NCBI GenBank assembly: GCA_029378245.1
Contig: JARKIF010000020.1
Location: forward strand, 682,001 to 746,000
Reading direction: 5' to 3'
Source of the DNA: Roridomyces roridus
Lineage: Eukaryota > Basidiomycota > Agaricomycetes > Agaricales > Mycenaceae
Length of the DNA stretch: 64,000 bases
Below are positions 41,430 to 54,210 of the stretch, piece by piece (the first letter of the stretch is position 1; each line of letters begins with the position of its first letter). A model generated the notes under the pieces. The model had not been told where the DNA came from, did no database searches, and saw only the letters and a list, made by a program, of their open reading frames with translations. A program made the translations under genes and the position numbers.

Positions 41430-43910
41430 ATAAATTGCCGCGCTGCTGCCGCGGCGGTAAGCGCGGTAGCGGCGCGGCAGTCAGCGCGGTACTGATTTTT
41501 TTTACATGTGCTATTCCTCTCAATATGCTCCTGGTTGATGCCGCACCAGGCATTGCAGATAGATAAAGTTCAAGTAGAGTACGAGACATATTTGATTATC
41601 CAGCACTCTGCCTCGAACAGCCTTTCCAAAATCTCCTGCTGCCCTATTTTGTCTCAATAGACCCCTATTCCTGTTGAACAGTAGGTCAAGTTCAAATGAA
41701 GAACGAAACATGTTTGATTACCCAGGACTTGGCCTTGACAAAGTTTTGAAAGGTCTTGTAAAATCTGACCAAGTGCGGTAGTCGCGGCACGGCGCGGTAC
41801 CGCTCGCGGCGCGGCACTCAAAAAGCGCGGCAGCTTCGCAGTGCCGCGCTGCAGTGTGGTAATGGCGCGGCAGTTGCGCGGCAGTGACGGTGCGGCGGTG
41901 TGACAGCTGCCGCGGCAGTGGCAACAGTCGACGCTTTGAAAACGCAGTAGCGTTCCAGCACTTGTGTGAGGAGTGAATGGTCCAATATGGAGCCTAGCAG
42001 AAGGGTGCTCGATCAAAGTTGCACCACCACGGTACAGCCACCGCGGCACTTTGCTTACAGCTCTTTGCGGAACATAAGGCGCGGCTCGATTTTTGTCAAA
42101 ATTGTTGAGATTTTGATCACTTTCACTAATTACGCTGTCGTGAGCTCAATTCTTGTCCGATTGTCTTCGGACATGAACCATTCGATTCCCACGGTTGTTT
42201 TACAGTGCTTAGGCTACTAAGATGAATTGTTCTTATCTACATTTCAATCACAAAGAAGCAAACAATCAATTTTGACTATCTACACAGTAGCAGTGGAATA
42301 AAGCTTGCTGGGGTCCCGGTATTTCACTGGGGTAGTCTGATAGGGTTCTTACAGTGCGCCAGGGTACTAATTTGCTGTGAGATACATCAGGGGGACACCG
42401 GTGTATTGAGGTCTCCAGCCATCACTGCTCAACTGGATCTCAGCTCATGGTGGGCAATTTTTCTCAAATAGTGCATGCAGTGCAATGAATGAACACCTCA
42501 ACCTACCATTCCGCCCCATCCGAAGGGCATATACGCCTTGGGCAGCGAGCAGAATGTTGCCCGACGCCGTTACTTGTAGTTGACGTAACATCACTGTCAA
42601 AGTTGGATCTTTTGGACTGATTATACTGTTCTGAACTCAGTTCTTATCCGATTGTCTTCGGACATGAACCGATCGATCCCCACGGCTGATTTACAGTGCA
42701 TAGCACTATGAAGATCATCTATTTTATTTTCCCTTGTACTGAATCACATCCAACAATGTTTTTGTCAATGTGCTGCACTCTGGACAGTATCCGGAGGAAA
42801 TCAGACCCTCGGATGGCCCGGGATAGTAGTAAGTGGTACTCATGGAGTGTACCAAATGTTTCGTTTCAGAACAGTTACTGTCTGTGAGGTAAAATGCATC
42901 TGAGTGATGCTGGCTATATTTCTTGGCATACCCTGTGTATCAGGATTGATACAGAACCAAATTAAGCACCCAGTGCACTGTAAAATACCATACAGAATAC
43001 CCTTACGAGGTATTGGAATCCCATAATCCCCTGATGGTCAGTTGGGACGTGGATAGTTGAAAATGATATCTGGGTCTTTTCTGGCTCACGACGCACACAG
43101 AACAATTCATTTGAGTAGCCTAAGCACTGTAAAACAGCCGTGGGAATCGAATGGTCCATGTCCGAAGACAATCGGACAAGAATTGAGCTCACGACAGCGT
43201 AATTAGTGAAAGTGATCAAAATCTCAACAATTTTGACAAAAATCGAGCCGCGCCTTATGTTCCGCAAAGAGCTGTAAGGATTGCGGCACACCAAAAAAAA
43301 TTGGTACCCCATATTCCACGGAAATTCGACCAAGTAATGAGAGAGGATTAGGCCATCGATGACCGTTCTTTGGGAACTTCACGGAGTCGAAAGATATTTC
43401 GATTCTAAGTGAAGTTCGGATTTCCGGGGATTGACCATTTGGGGAGTGCAAAGCCGCGTCGAGAGCCTTGAACCAATGGAGAAGGCTCTGCCATTGACAT
43501 ACCTGATCCAAGCTTCCCGCAAGCGCTAACTCACGGTACCCAGTAGCCCACAAGTCTCACGTCAGAGCGGATCCGTTTCAACAACGTGCGTTTCCAACTT
43601 CTGAAAGTTCGCTGGAGTTAGCCTGAGTCAACAACCGCGCGGCAGTAGTCCAATCGAACTCCATTTCGACCTCAATGTTCAGCACGCAGATTAATTTTTT
43701 TTTTTCAGGTGCCCAGCGGTCAACAGTGTTTCCCCCTGGCCTCTTTGGTTCATCCCGCTTGTCCCGGGGTCAATTTACGTGGAGTTGAGAATACTTTAAA
43801 TTATCGCGGCACTGACGCGGCACTGACCGCGGTAGTGACCAAAATCGCAGCACTCGGCGGCGCGGCGCGGCAGCGGCAGCGGCAGCGGCAAAAGTGCGGT
43901 AGTGCGGCAA
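41430..43910. mobile_element. Probable non-autonomous element with GCGGCA/GCGGTA motif clusters at both ends
   Basis: Dense GCGGCAGT, GCGGCACT and GCGGTAGT motifs fill 41434-41960 and 43803-43910, all in similar context, while the middle has almost none. The pattern is like subterminal repeat clusters of a DNA transposon. Exact termini and target duplication could not be fixed. A foldback element (42055-43277) sits inside. Confidence 0.45.
42055..43277. mobile_element. 1.22-kb foldback element with ~180-bp inverted arms
   Basis: The left arm (42055-42234) begins TTACAGCTCTTTGCGGAACA, and the right arm (43098-43277) is its reverse complement with only scattered differences. A third, partial copy of the arm text (TTCTTATCCGATTGTCTTCGG) lies at 42625-42705 in direct orientation. 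No coding potential and no clear target duplication. Confidence 0.85.
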
Positions 43911-43968
43911 TATATAGGAGCCCCCTGCGTAAGGAGTAAATACTCTAGTACCAGCCAGACACACACGT

Positions 43969-46900
43969 TCACTCTGAAGTGAATTTCTCCAACATGCCCT
44001 GAAGCAACGCCTCGAACGCCCCAAATCGCTGATCCAACTTGTCCTCCAACGCCACAATTCTCGAATCCAAACCCACCAGCCTCGTGTCTAACCCGGCCAT
44101 CTTCGTCTCCAGCTCCGCGAGCCTCGAATCTGTCGACGCCGGCTCGGGTATCGGTGTACTATCCAGGATCCGGACGAGCGGATGGTCGAGAGTGTGGGCA
44201 GGCGACGTACCGCTGGCGAGTGCGCTCATGCCTTTCTCTTCACACTCCACGCAGACGTAGGCATATTTGACTGCCAAAAAAAGACTTTGTCAGCAGACGA
44301 CTACACAGCCAAGGGAGCGCACGACATACCACGGCACGTAACACAAACCCAGCACGGACAAGAGACACCCTTCCCACAACAACAGCAAACCTGGGGTCCC
44401 GAGTCTTTGGACGTCGAGCCCGCATGCCGACCCTGGTCGTTGGCTTTGTCTTCTCCAGGATCGAAGCTCTCCTTCACGCGGGCAGCGATGGCGGTTGCCT
44501 TGGGTATCACCTGCGCAAACTCTCCGTCATGAAGACGCCGGCGGACCTTGACGAGGACATGCGAGGGTGCGTGAACGAATTGATCTCGCGTGGCGGGTTT
44601 GTCGATACACTGAACGCACAGGTCGATGTTGTCTTTATACTGAGGCTCCATGCATTGCAAACAAAACAACCACGTCTCCCGGATGTTTCGGTGGCAGAAA
44701 TCGCAGGTCGATTCGCTGAAAATTTCGCTCAGAGCTGTATTTACCAGGAGAAAATTGAAAGACGTACAAATCAATCGCCTTGCGCATCTCAAACCAAGTG
44801 AGCGCGCGATAGAATCGACCGTCACAAGAGCAAAGATCAGCTCTGAGACGATATAACTCGCTCCGCTCATCCGGAGTCAAAGCCCTCCACGGACTATACT
44901 TGCCCCAGGTTGCAATATCCCGCGTCTCCAACTCCATATACCGCCTCCTCTCCGTGAACCGCTTCTTGAGGAATGCCCACGAGCAAGAGTCTCGTCGCAC
45001 TTGTTCGACAACAGCAGCAACGGCGAAACCCCAGCGCGCCTGCACTCGATTGGTCGCAAACTGAGCCTCGGTGTACCGAAATCGGAAAACCTCCGCAGGC
45101 ACGCGTGTAAAGATGACCGGCCACGTCGTGGTAGCCACATCCTCCGTCGCCGAGTTCGCCGAGTCCGAGTCAGAGTCGCTTCCCGACTCGCTATCACTAT
45201 CGCGGTCCTCATCGTCTGCATCCACCCACTCACCCACAATCATGTCCCTCTCCTCGGAGTAGCTCCCCGTACACTGCACCGCGAATCCGTCCGGCCAAGT
45301 TATCTTGAAGGCGACCTTCTTCCCATCCACCGTCCCCGTCACGCCCAAGACTCCAAGATAGTTCTCCGCCCCACCCTTGAGCGTGTCCCCAACACGAGAA
45401 AGGACCATCGTAATCGTTCCCTCGTACACCATCACATCCTTCTCCTTTTCCTTCACCTGAATCTGTCCTACCCAAACACCATCCAGCGGGTCCGTCGTTG
45501 AAGGGATCGGGTGACGCGTCTCAAAATCATACATCCCCTGTGGCGCATCCTGCATCGGATGCCTCAAAATCCCCGCGTTCGTCTTCGCCAACACGCTCTT
45601 GGTCTTTGCCTCGTCATCGTCCGACTCTGGCCCAATATCCTCGTCTTCCTCATCATATCCGTCCTCCACTTCAAACGTACAGAGGGAGTTGTTCTTCGGC
45701 ACAGGTTCGGGGTTGCCGTATGATAGCGCAAACTGGGACAGAGTATCAGGATTCAGAACGAGACTCGGAGAACTAGAGGACATGCAAGTACATACCATAC
45801 CGAAAGCAAAGTGACGGAGACGGTCGTGGACGTCGGCTGACGTGGCTTTGAAGATGGCTGCAGAGGCAATGACTATGGGTCAATGCAGGTAGTGAGGACA
45901 TAGTACTCACCCTCTATGTTCGCAACGCGCTCGTCGACCGCCTTGAATACCGCCGTGAGTGAGGCACTCATCACATCCCACTCGGAATCGTGAAGAATGT
46001 GTAGATGCGCGAGGCGAATGATATCGTAGTGGCGTCTCAGCAGCAGATGGAGGAGAGGAAAGAGGTACTATCGCGCAAATCGGCATCCAGGGATGCTCAA
46101 CAAGGAGTGCACTCACCCGCTCTATCCGCCTCGGACCCGTAAGCAGCCTAATCGTATCAACGTCGTCCAGCTCATACACCAACCCCTCCAGCTTATCCTT
46201 CAACTTCTTCTCCTCCGCCTCCTGGAAATCGTCCGCGACTTTCGTAAGCCTCAAATCATCATACGCCGTCTCCGGCGCAGAGCGGGTGGAGCGTAGCAGA
46301 AGCTCCACACGCGCCATTGCAGACCCGTAGAGATACTTGTCTGCCGCTTGTCGATTCCCGCTCTTGACGCGTCGCACGAGGGAGAGCATCGCGTTGAGGA
46401 GGACATATATCCGATTCTTGTACCATGTAACGGTAGCGTGCCAGCCCGCCGCCCAGAACGCTACCCAGCTCAGAAGGCTACGAGGGGGTGAGTTTGAAGG
46501 ATCTGAGAGGAAGGAAAGGAAGCCACACCTCCACCCCTCAGGACGGGACGTCGCAAAGTCATTAGCTTCCTTAATACTGACGTAGCCCGTACCGTCGTCG
46601 TCCACAGCCTCGAGAATGTGCTGCAGATGCGTGACGTTGATGTACGCGAGGGCCCATCGGTCGTCCATCGCCCCTGCGTCCGAAAAAACGGGTGATGTCG
46701 GCGTCGGAGCAGCTTTTGCGTGGTCCAGCTTGCTGAGCTCATCCGTGTAGTAGTCATTCAGCGCAAGCACAAAGTGCCTGGCTTTCACGCTGCTCCTCCA
46801 GCCCTGGTCCTTCCAGATCGCCTGCATATCCTGAGAAGGCCAAGAATTATCAATATGCGGGAGAGGGAGACTACCAAGCTACACACCGGGTCAAGAATTT

Positions 46901-48203
46901 TATCGTGCGCCCCGCCCGAGAGGACAGTGATGATGTGCTCCCCCGTCACGCTAATCGTATCTGCAAGCTGCTTATTCTGTGCCTCCAGCTTGCGGTCGAA
47001 GAGTTCGCCATTTCTCCGGAATAGTTCGTCCACATCCTCGGACAGCTCCTTCGCCACCAACCTCCTCGCACTCGCGATATCCCCACCCTCACCGCTCTTC
47101 AGCACCAGCTCCTGCAAGGTGGAGTCGTTGTCGCAGCACGCCTTCGGACCGCCGTTATCGTCTATGATCTTCTGTACGTCCCTCTCGCGCGGAGTGTCGA
47201 GTTTGCGGAAGATTGCCTCCATTGTCTCCTCGATCACTTGGAAGTGCTCGTCCTGCCCGTCGAGTTTCTTGTTGACGAGGTCCACCCCGAGCGCCGTATG
47301 CATGCTCAATGCGAATTCAATATCCCTCTTGTGCGTGGCGAAGAGAGTGACGTAGCCTGCGAGCCGGCTCTCGTAGATCTTCGACTTGAGAGTCTTGGCT
47401 GGGGGCGGCATGAGCTACAGGGAGGATGAAACAGCGGGAAAACGCACCGAGGAAGGATTTCTTCATGTACACATCGCACGCCGATCCACAGGCCGTAATG
47501 TCCTTCGCAATAGCTTGCATAAGGCTCGCAAAGCGGTCTGAGAGTGTTGTCCCATCGGGTCCCTTCTCCTCTGGGTCCCGCATGTGCCGGAGTCTATCCA
47601 ACCCGTCGTGTCAGGCGCAGTCGCAGATCATTGAGGACGACGCACTGAAAGAGGATGCACATCAACTCCTGCATCTGAATCTTGACAGCCAAGACTTTCT
47701 TGTTATTCTGTCTTCGAGTAATGTCGAGCGTGATGACGAGCTTGAAAGCGAGAACCACGACTTGAAACCCGTTAGATCAGAATCGGAGAGACAACCGAGC
47801 AGACCCACCCCCGACGAACGGATGAAGCTGTCCTAGCGCATCCAATCCCTTCATCACCACCGCCGAGGTCTCCACAAAAGTGCTTATCGTATTCTCGATC
47901 GACTTGACATCCAAATTCGCGACAGAAGCGAGCGCGCTCCCTGCAGCGCCGAGCGCAGCAGCGTTGGCGACGTAAAAGTCATTGACAGCCTGGTACGCTT
48001 CGTCCCCTTTGCTGATTTGTACGGAAAGCCTGTCCTCTGCGACGGTGTAGGTCAAATAACGAGCTCCGACTTGACAAAGACGCACCGAGGTTGTCGATTC
48101 TGCGCTGCGACTCGGACACCTCTACGGACCGGAAGGCAGATTGGTAACTCGAATTGAGGAAATCGTCATCGACTTGAATCGTCGGTGGTCTAGGGGAGGA
48201 CAT
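43969..48203 (-). CDS. Large EF-hand and ZZ-type zinc-finger protein
   Basis: Twelve minus-strand exons join without a phase error: 48203-48086, 48036-47809, 47760-47646, 47593-47448, 47398-46887, 46830-46529, 46477-46117, 46067-45911, 45857-45796, 45732-44768, 44715-44330, 44270-43969. The product is about 1217 residues. N-terminal helices hold the family's H-P-F-V-G-V-V-V-L-A-F-K and V-K-I-Q-M-Q-E-L-M. An EF-hand loop D-D-D-G-T-G-Y-V-S-I-K-E is near residue 450. An acidic stretch and a beta-rich region (D-G-V-W-V-G) follow. A ZZ-type finger (C-D-F-C, C-L-Q-C, C-V-Q-C) is near 990-1040, and more Cys pairs (C-W-V-C-V-T-C) near 1110. The C terminus is a coiled coil. I recall this architecture as widespread in Agaricomycetes but of unknown role. 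Calcium binding and zinc binding are inferred. Introns are 48-63 nt. Confidence 0.88.
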
Positions 48204-50180
48204 GGGTGGATGTATCAAGGCCGATCCACACGGAGAGTACGGGATTCTGAGGAGAGCAGCAATCTCAGAACAGCGCCCGATGCCACGCGAGTTGATGGCG
48301 ACGAGATCTAGGTGCATTGTGCGCCGTCGGTGAGCAGCGTCAGGACTCAGAGTTCGGAGGAGCTCGAGGTCAAAGACAAGCCACATTGATCGGCGATCGC
48401 GGGACTTTGCTACTCGTGAACTTGAAGTCTACGCGAATGGATTCAATACACGAGAGGCCACTTTGAAAGTAGTATCAAAGCTATTGGTTTCACTACGTAC
48501 TCGCAACAACCCCAGACCGAGGAACCAGCCGATCTTCACGGCTGATCTTCACGGCTAACCACACGGAGCCCAGCGAGAAGAACGCTTCCCTCCACGTCTG
48601 CGTGCACGAAATCACCTGCTCCTCGCTCGACGACAACACTGGACCTCTCCACCTGCCGACCCCACGAGAAATCATGCCACCCTCCTCCTCCCTTATCGCC
48701 CTGTCCGCCCCATACCATTGCTCGCGGCAGGCCCAGTAACCTCTGGACGACAGCCGAGCCGAGGAGGAGTTGCTCCTACAATCGAGAATGGCTCGTGGAT
48801 CAACAAGGAAACGACGGCAAGGACGATGCTCTCCCCGAATGAGATAAGGCGAGTGGTAGAGGGGAGGGCGGAAATGGGAGAGCGTCCAGCGTGCGGCCTG
48901 CCCGCTCGACGTGCATGCAGGACGGCTGGTTAGAAGTGACGAAGAAGCACTCGACTACGAGGAGGGGAGGAGGAAGATGCGCTTCCCAAAGGGGATACAG
49001 GAGTGACGACGTCGCAGACCAGTGGCGGGAGGGAGAGGAGGGTCAAGACGGAACCAAGACACTGTGTGTCGCTCCGTGAGCGTAGGTCCCTCGTCGTCTT
49101 GCTCAGTAGGGCGATGGGGTAATGTGGAAGCCATTGCGAGCACGTCCATGCCGGTACACAGGACCGCACGAGCACGAAGAGTGTATCCGCGAGGTAGTAA
49201 GGTACTACCGGTCGGGACATTGAGACGGAGGACTATTGTCCACCGAGCGATGGTGGGATCAATGAAGATCCTCGGGGGGAGGAAGGGGAGCGCGGTGACG
49301 GTGATGCCGCGACGGTGGCGACTCACGAATCCCGGTGTAGGGGGAAAGGCCATAGTCGGGGAGGATGGGCAGCGAGCCGCTGAAGAGGATGCGCGAGCGG
49401 TACGAGCAGTCATGAATGAAACGGCAGGGATGATGAATCGTTCTCGCCGATGGGCGGACCCATAGCGAACGTATGAAGTCGGACTGCCAGGGAGCGATCG
49501 TACGGGGTCAGCGCGGGAGACACGCTGGCAATGGTCTGCACCCGCCTCCTTATCAAGACGATCCAAGGGCGAATCTTGACGGCAGGTGTGGGCGTAGGCA
49601 GGCACCAGCAGACGGGGTAGTCTGCCAACACAAGCGTGGCAACTGCGGCGAGAGCCCAGTGGAAGTATGAGGCCTCGCTTTGCGGGTTACTTGACGACAG
49701 ATGAGCATCTCAGCCTCAAGAGATCGCGGGTGGACGTACCTTAGCTCTGATCCATCCTCCCCACACCCCCGTCGGCCACAGCACTTTGCAGGAAAGAGGA
49801 GCTACTAGAGATACATGTCAATCAGTCGACGAGTTGAAAAGCACAGAGGTTACGAACGAGAGTCTCCGTGTGATCGTCCGTGGGCAAGGTCATCAAGACG
49901 ATCTGAAGGCGAAGCTGAGAAAGAGACCGATGGGAGCGTTTGGGAGGGCTTGCTGTAGCAATATAGGTGCGCCCAGTGCGATTACCATCGACGATAGCGG
50001 GACTGGAGTACATAGAAAGCTGAGATTGGGGCTATCCGACGACAACGTGTGAGCACCTCGGTCGTCATTACGAATGCAAGACGCACCTTGGCTCTGTCGG
50101 AATACGACGCGAACGAAAAGAGCAATGAGATTCGAGAGCGGCCATATATAGTAATAGACCCCGTGACGAACTTCCCTCAC
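48204..50180. other. No supportable gene
   Basis: Minus-strand frames at 48930-49630 and 49820-50180 have hydrophobic patches (for example S-S-M-V-I-A-L-G-A-P-I-L-L-Q-Q), but no consistent exon chain. Part of this may be the upstream portion of the Copia LTR. Confidence 0.35.
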
Positions 50181-50353
50181 TCGCGTACCACAACGTCTTG
50201 TGAGGGTAAGTCGTCGAATACCTCACCTATAGCGCGTAGACTCACATTAGTTACAGTTCTCGTACTTACACTGCGTGTATAGGTGAATAAGACTCGCGTA
50301 CCACAACATCTTGTGAGGTTCTCGTACTTACACTGCGTGTATAGGTTTCAACA
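50177..50353 (+). repeat. 3' part of the Copia 5' LTR with internal duplications
   Basis: ACTCGCGTACCACAAC occurs near 50180 and 50292, and TCTCGTACTTACACTGCGTG near 50256 and 50321. The segment ends in CA right before a primer-binding-site-like sequence, which is where a 5' LTR should end. A TATATA box lies at 50145-50150. The LTR start could not be fixed, and no 3' LTR is in the window. Confidence 0.5.
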
Positions 50354-50364
50354 GGTTATGGGTC
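50354..50364 (+). promoter_or_regulatory. Primer-binding site, half initiator tRNA-Met type
   Basis: GGTTATGGGTC immediately follows the LTR end. GGTTATGGG is complementary to the anticodon region of initiator tRNA-Met, the half-tRNA priming used by Drosophila copia and related elements. Confidence 0.5.
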
Positions 50365-50486
50365 TTTGACTCGCGCGTTTCTGACGACGAGTCTCGATTC
50401 CTATACGCAGGACATTGTTTCCCATTGGGCGAGTCACTTTACGACACGGCGCGGCGCGCTACTTCACGACAGCAAGACCTCGCGCC

Positions 50487-53400
50487 ATGGCGTACTATAA
50501 CCACCCACTCCGCCCTTCGTTGTCCTCGAACAACCCTTTCCAATCCGCGCGCGCGACACACGGCCTCACGGTGAACCCGTTCGCTGGCCTCCCGTCCTCC
50601 GCCTCTTTCGATGACGCGTATACCACGGAGGACCCTACCCATCCTCCAGTGCGACAATAAGTGCCCATGCAACATCACGCTCGTTTCGCGACACCTCCAC
50701 CCTCATCCATCCCGTACATTCCTCCACAACTCCGTCCCGTACGCACGGAACCCAGCTCCGTATCACAGTACGTCGCGGACCCGGGCTACATCCCCCGAGT
50801 CAGCCAGCTCAAAGTGTCCGGTTGGGCGGAGGAGGACAAACTCTCACTGGAATCCGACAATTGGGCACAATGGAGCACACGGGTTTTGGACGAACTTGGT
50901 CTGCAGCATGGCGCAAAACGTTTTCTCCAGCATGACGCAAAAACTCCTCCACTCGAATTCTTCCCCGAGCAACATCACTGCTGGATGGCATCGGACGATG
51001 TCGTCCGCTCGTTCTTGTCAACCGTATGCTCGCGTGCGGAACGGAGCTACATCGACGGGTGTACATTGGCGAAGGAAGTTTGGGAGGCTCTGCGACGCCG
51101 TCACGAGGAGCGAGGGCCCGTGGGCCAGATCAAGATCCTACGTCAGATGCTCGCGCTGACCCACGGATCTGACCCCAAGACATGGTCGCAAACCAACACT
51201 GCGATTGACGACCTCAACAAATCGCTTTGGGCGAGCGGGGCTCCCGATCCGGACTCCTTCAAAGCGGTCATCCTCCTCATGTCCCTGACGAGCAATCACC
51301 CAGCGTTCGTCCAATCCATGTTGGGCCAGACAAATCTCAGTCTCGGCGTCATTCGGGAACGCATGGCCGCGTACAGTGCCTTTGACCCTTCATCAACTCC
51401 CTCCTCGATTCCCTCCACGGCATTTGCGGCAATGCAGGCCCCAACACGATGCACGACTCGTGGATGCCCTCGCCCCGAAACCCACACCTGGCCTTACTGC
51501 ACAACGCAAGGGGGTGGGATGGCAGGAAAGACGGTGAAAGAGGCTCAGGCGAAAGCGAGAGCGGAAGGGGCTCCCAACGGGCGAGGGAAGACAAGTAACG
51601 AGGGCGGAGGAACCAAAACGCAAAAGTTCGCATTCAAGAAAAACGCCGACGGCAGGGCCTGCATGACCATCGACGGCACCGATTACCTTCTAGCGCCGGC
51701 GCCTCCCGCAAACCTCTCACCTGCAGCCTCCGCCCCGATAATTCCTGCGGCTCATTTTGCCAGCCTGAGCACCGACCCTCTGCCCGAGGGGGTGGACCCG
51801 GTGTACGACTGGGAGGCGATGCTCGCCGAGGATGACCCGAAGGCCTCGGTGAACTGGAACGACATGCGCGGACCCGTTGTGTGCACCGCTGTCGGTGACT
51901 TCATCATATATGCAGACACGGGAGCCAACGTGCACATCACTCCCCATCGCACCGACTTTGCCACGTTCACAGAGATCGAGCCGCGCCCTATCAAGGGTTT
52001 CCAAGGGAGCTCTATCAACGCCGTGGGCATAGGCACGGTTGTCACAAGCGCGTTCACCCTGCAGAACGTCCTCTACATCCCGGGCGCCTCTATCCGCCTC
52101 CTCTCCGTCCTTCGGCTATGCCGAGAGCTACAAATGGAGTTCCATTGCGACGACAAGCGTGCCATCATCACCGACAAGACCTCTGGTAACATCGTCTGCG
52201 ACGGCTCGGTCCATCTCGAAAGAAATCTCTATCGCATGCATTGTGCGGTCGTATATCCAATAATTGCGAGCGCCACCACCGAGCCTACCCCACGCTCCTT
52301 ATCCAGCTACCACTTGCGCCTAGGTCATCCCCATCACCAAGCCATCGTCGACATGTATCAAAACGAGCTGGTTGACAGTATGGACCTTGACACTTCTTCC
52401 GACGCGCCTGTTTGTGACTCTTGCATTCGGGGAAAACAGGGTCGCACAAATGTACCCAAGGAACGCGTCGGGGATAAGTCCACCCGTAGGCTGCAGAAGG
52501 TGCATGTGGATCTGAGCGGAAAGATAGATGTGAAGTCGAGAAGCGGAAATCATTACACGCTCGATATTGTGGACGACTATTCTACTCGGGGTTGGTCCAT
52601 CCCCATTCCTAATAAATCATCCGCTTTTGACAATCTGCGCGCGTGGACACTGGCGATGGAGAACAAGACCGGAGAGAAAGTGGGACGATTCACAGTGGAC
52701 AATGGAGAGCTGCAGTCCACGGCGTTCGAAAAATGGGGCGCAGAGCGGGGATATGAGATCATCTACACACCGGCACATGTGTCCAAGATGAACGGAAAAT
52801 GTGAACGTTTTCACGGCATCGTCCATGGGAAGGCGAGGGCAATGCGCTTACAGTGCAACGCGCCGGAGTACCTGTGGGACGAATTCTGCGTAACCGCTGC
52901 ATATTTGCACGCCAGAACACCTTCTCGAGCACAGGGAGGTCGCACCCCACACGAATTCTTCGAGCTGTCCAAGCCCAACATCTCCCACCTACGTGAAATA
53001 GGCTGCCGGGCATTTGTCCTCATCGAGAACAAACATAACCCCAAGGTGTACGCTCGCTCCCTGGAATGCGTACTCATTGGATATGCTCCTCGATCCAAAG
53101 CCTACAGAGTCTGGAATCGTACGAATGGACAGGTCTACAATTCATACAACGTTCGATTCATTGAGTCTGGACAAGTCGAGAAAGTCAGCTACAACCCCGA
53201 CCGCTTGGCAAAGCGCTTGGCAAAGCCCAGCCACATCGACCCCGAGGCAAGCGTGCCAGATGACCAAAGCGCACCAGATCCCGTCCTACGCACTTCCTCT
53301 ATCCCCGATGGTGGAAAAGTCCCAATCACCCAAATTCCCGGCACACCTGAGCTTGAAACTCCCCCCACGTTGCGCCGGTCCACCCGTACCCGAGTCCCCA

Positions 53401-53868
53401 TACGCCATCCGGATGGCACGGTCGTTATGGCCACGGAAGAAAGCCGGCCCATGGACAGTGACCTAGAGCTCGTAATGGACTATGAACGTACGGCGGCGGA
53501 AACACCTGAGGACGACGACGGGGAGGAAACATGGATCACGGAACAACTGAAAGGACCCACGCTCGTACAAGGAGGCCATGGCGGCGCCTGACAGGGAGAG
53601 ATGGGAGGAGGGTACAAGGGAAGAGTTGCAGGCAATGAGAGACATGGGGGTGTACCGGCTGGTGCCGCCTTCGGCCGTCCCGCAAAACAAGACCGTCCTG
53701 GACTTGAAACCTACCTACCGTCAAAAAAGGGACATGGCTGGGAACGTGGAACGGCACAAGGTGCGATACTGCGCGGGAGGAAACAGACAGGTGTTTGGTA
53801 GGGACTATACCCAAACCACTTCGCCGACTGCCCGCCTGGAATCTTTTCGCGCCATCCTGCATATCGCC
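50487..53868 (+). pseudogene. Copia (Ty1) retroelement gag-pol, interrupted and truncated in RT
   Basis: The frame starts M-A-Y-Y-N-H-P-L-R-P at 50487. It meets an in-frame TAA at 50658-50660 and continues open to 53591. Domains in order: UBN2-like gag, an aspartic protease (A-D-T-G-A-N-V-H), GAG-pre-integrase with the H-H-C-C zinc site (L-G-H-P-H-H ... C-D-S-C), and an integrase core (V-H-V-D-L-S, F-T-V-D-N-G, E in G-K-C-E-R-F-H). The RT start is in another frame from about 53560 (R-E-R-W-E-E-G-T-R-E-E-L, then L-D-L-K-P-T-Y). RT ends at H-I-A where the inverted-repeat element begins at 53866, and RNase H and the 3' LTR are missing. Order protease-integrase-RT is diagnostic of Copia. The element is dead in its present state. 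Confidence 0.88.
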
Positions 53869-53982
53869 TACGGTAAGCGAGACGGTTGAGGTTCGTTTCC
53901 AGGCTGAGAGATGTCAGATGTCAAACCTGTCGGATAGATAACCGTGATAATCATCAATCTATCAGCGGCCGGGATGTTATCA
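53866..53982 (+). repeat. Left 117-bp terminal inverted repeat
   Basis: Reverse complement of 59099-59215. Just inside, CTCGGCAA and TTGCCGAG (54003-54024) form a small hairpin related to CTCGGTAAG at the right end. Confidence 0.85.
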
Positions 53983-54210
53983 CTGATGATCTCTGTTCCG
54001 TACTCGGCAAGATGATTTGCCGAGCGTGTGTTGCATGTGATGTCTGTTGCGCAAATCATGTAAAATGAAGACTGTTCCACTGATTGAAGTGCTCTACATT
54101 AGAACAGTAAGCCTGAGCAATACCAGAATGCTCAGTTTGGAATCAGTGATGAAATCACAAGCAGATCAAAAAGGTAGAGCTCAATTGTTCGGACACGCTA
54201 CTCAGTACAG

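Noticed and set aside
48955..49605. 216-codon minus-strand frame
   Set aside because: Several overlapping frames are open over the same stretch and none carries a recognisable motif; no exon chain could be defended.
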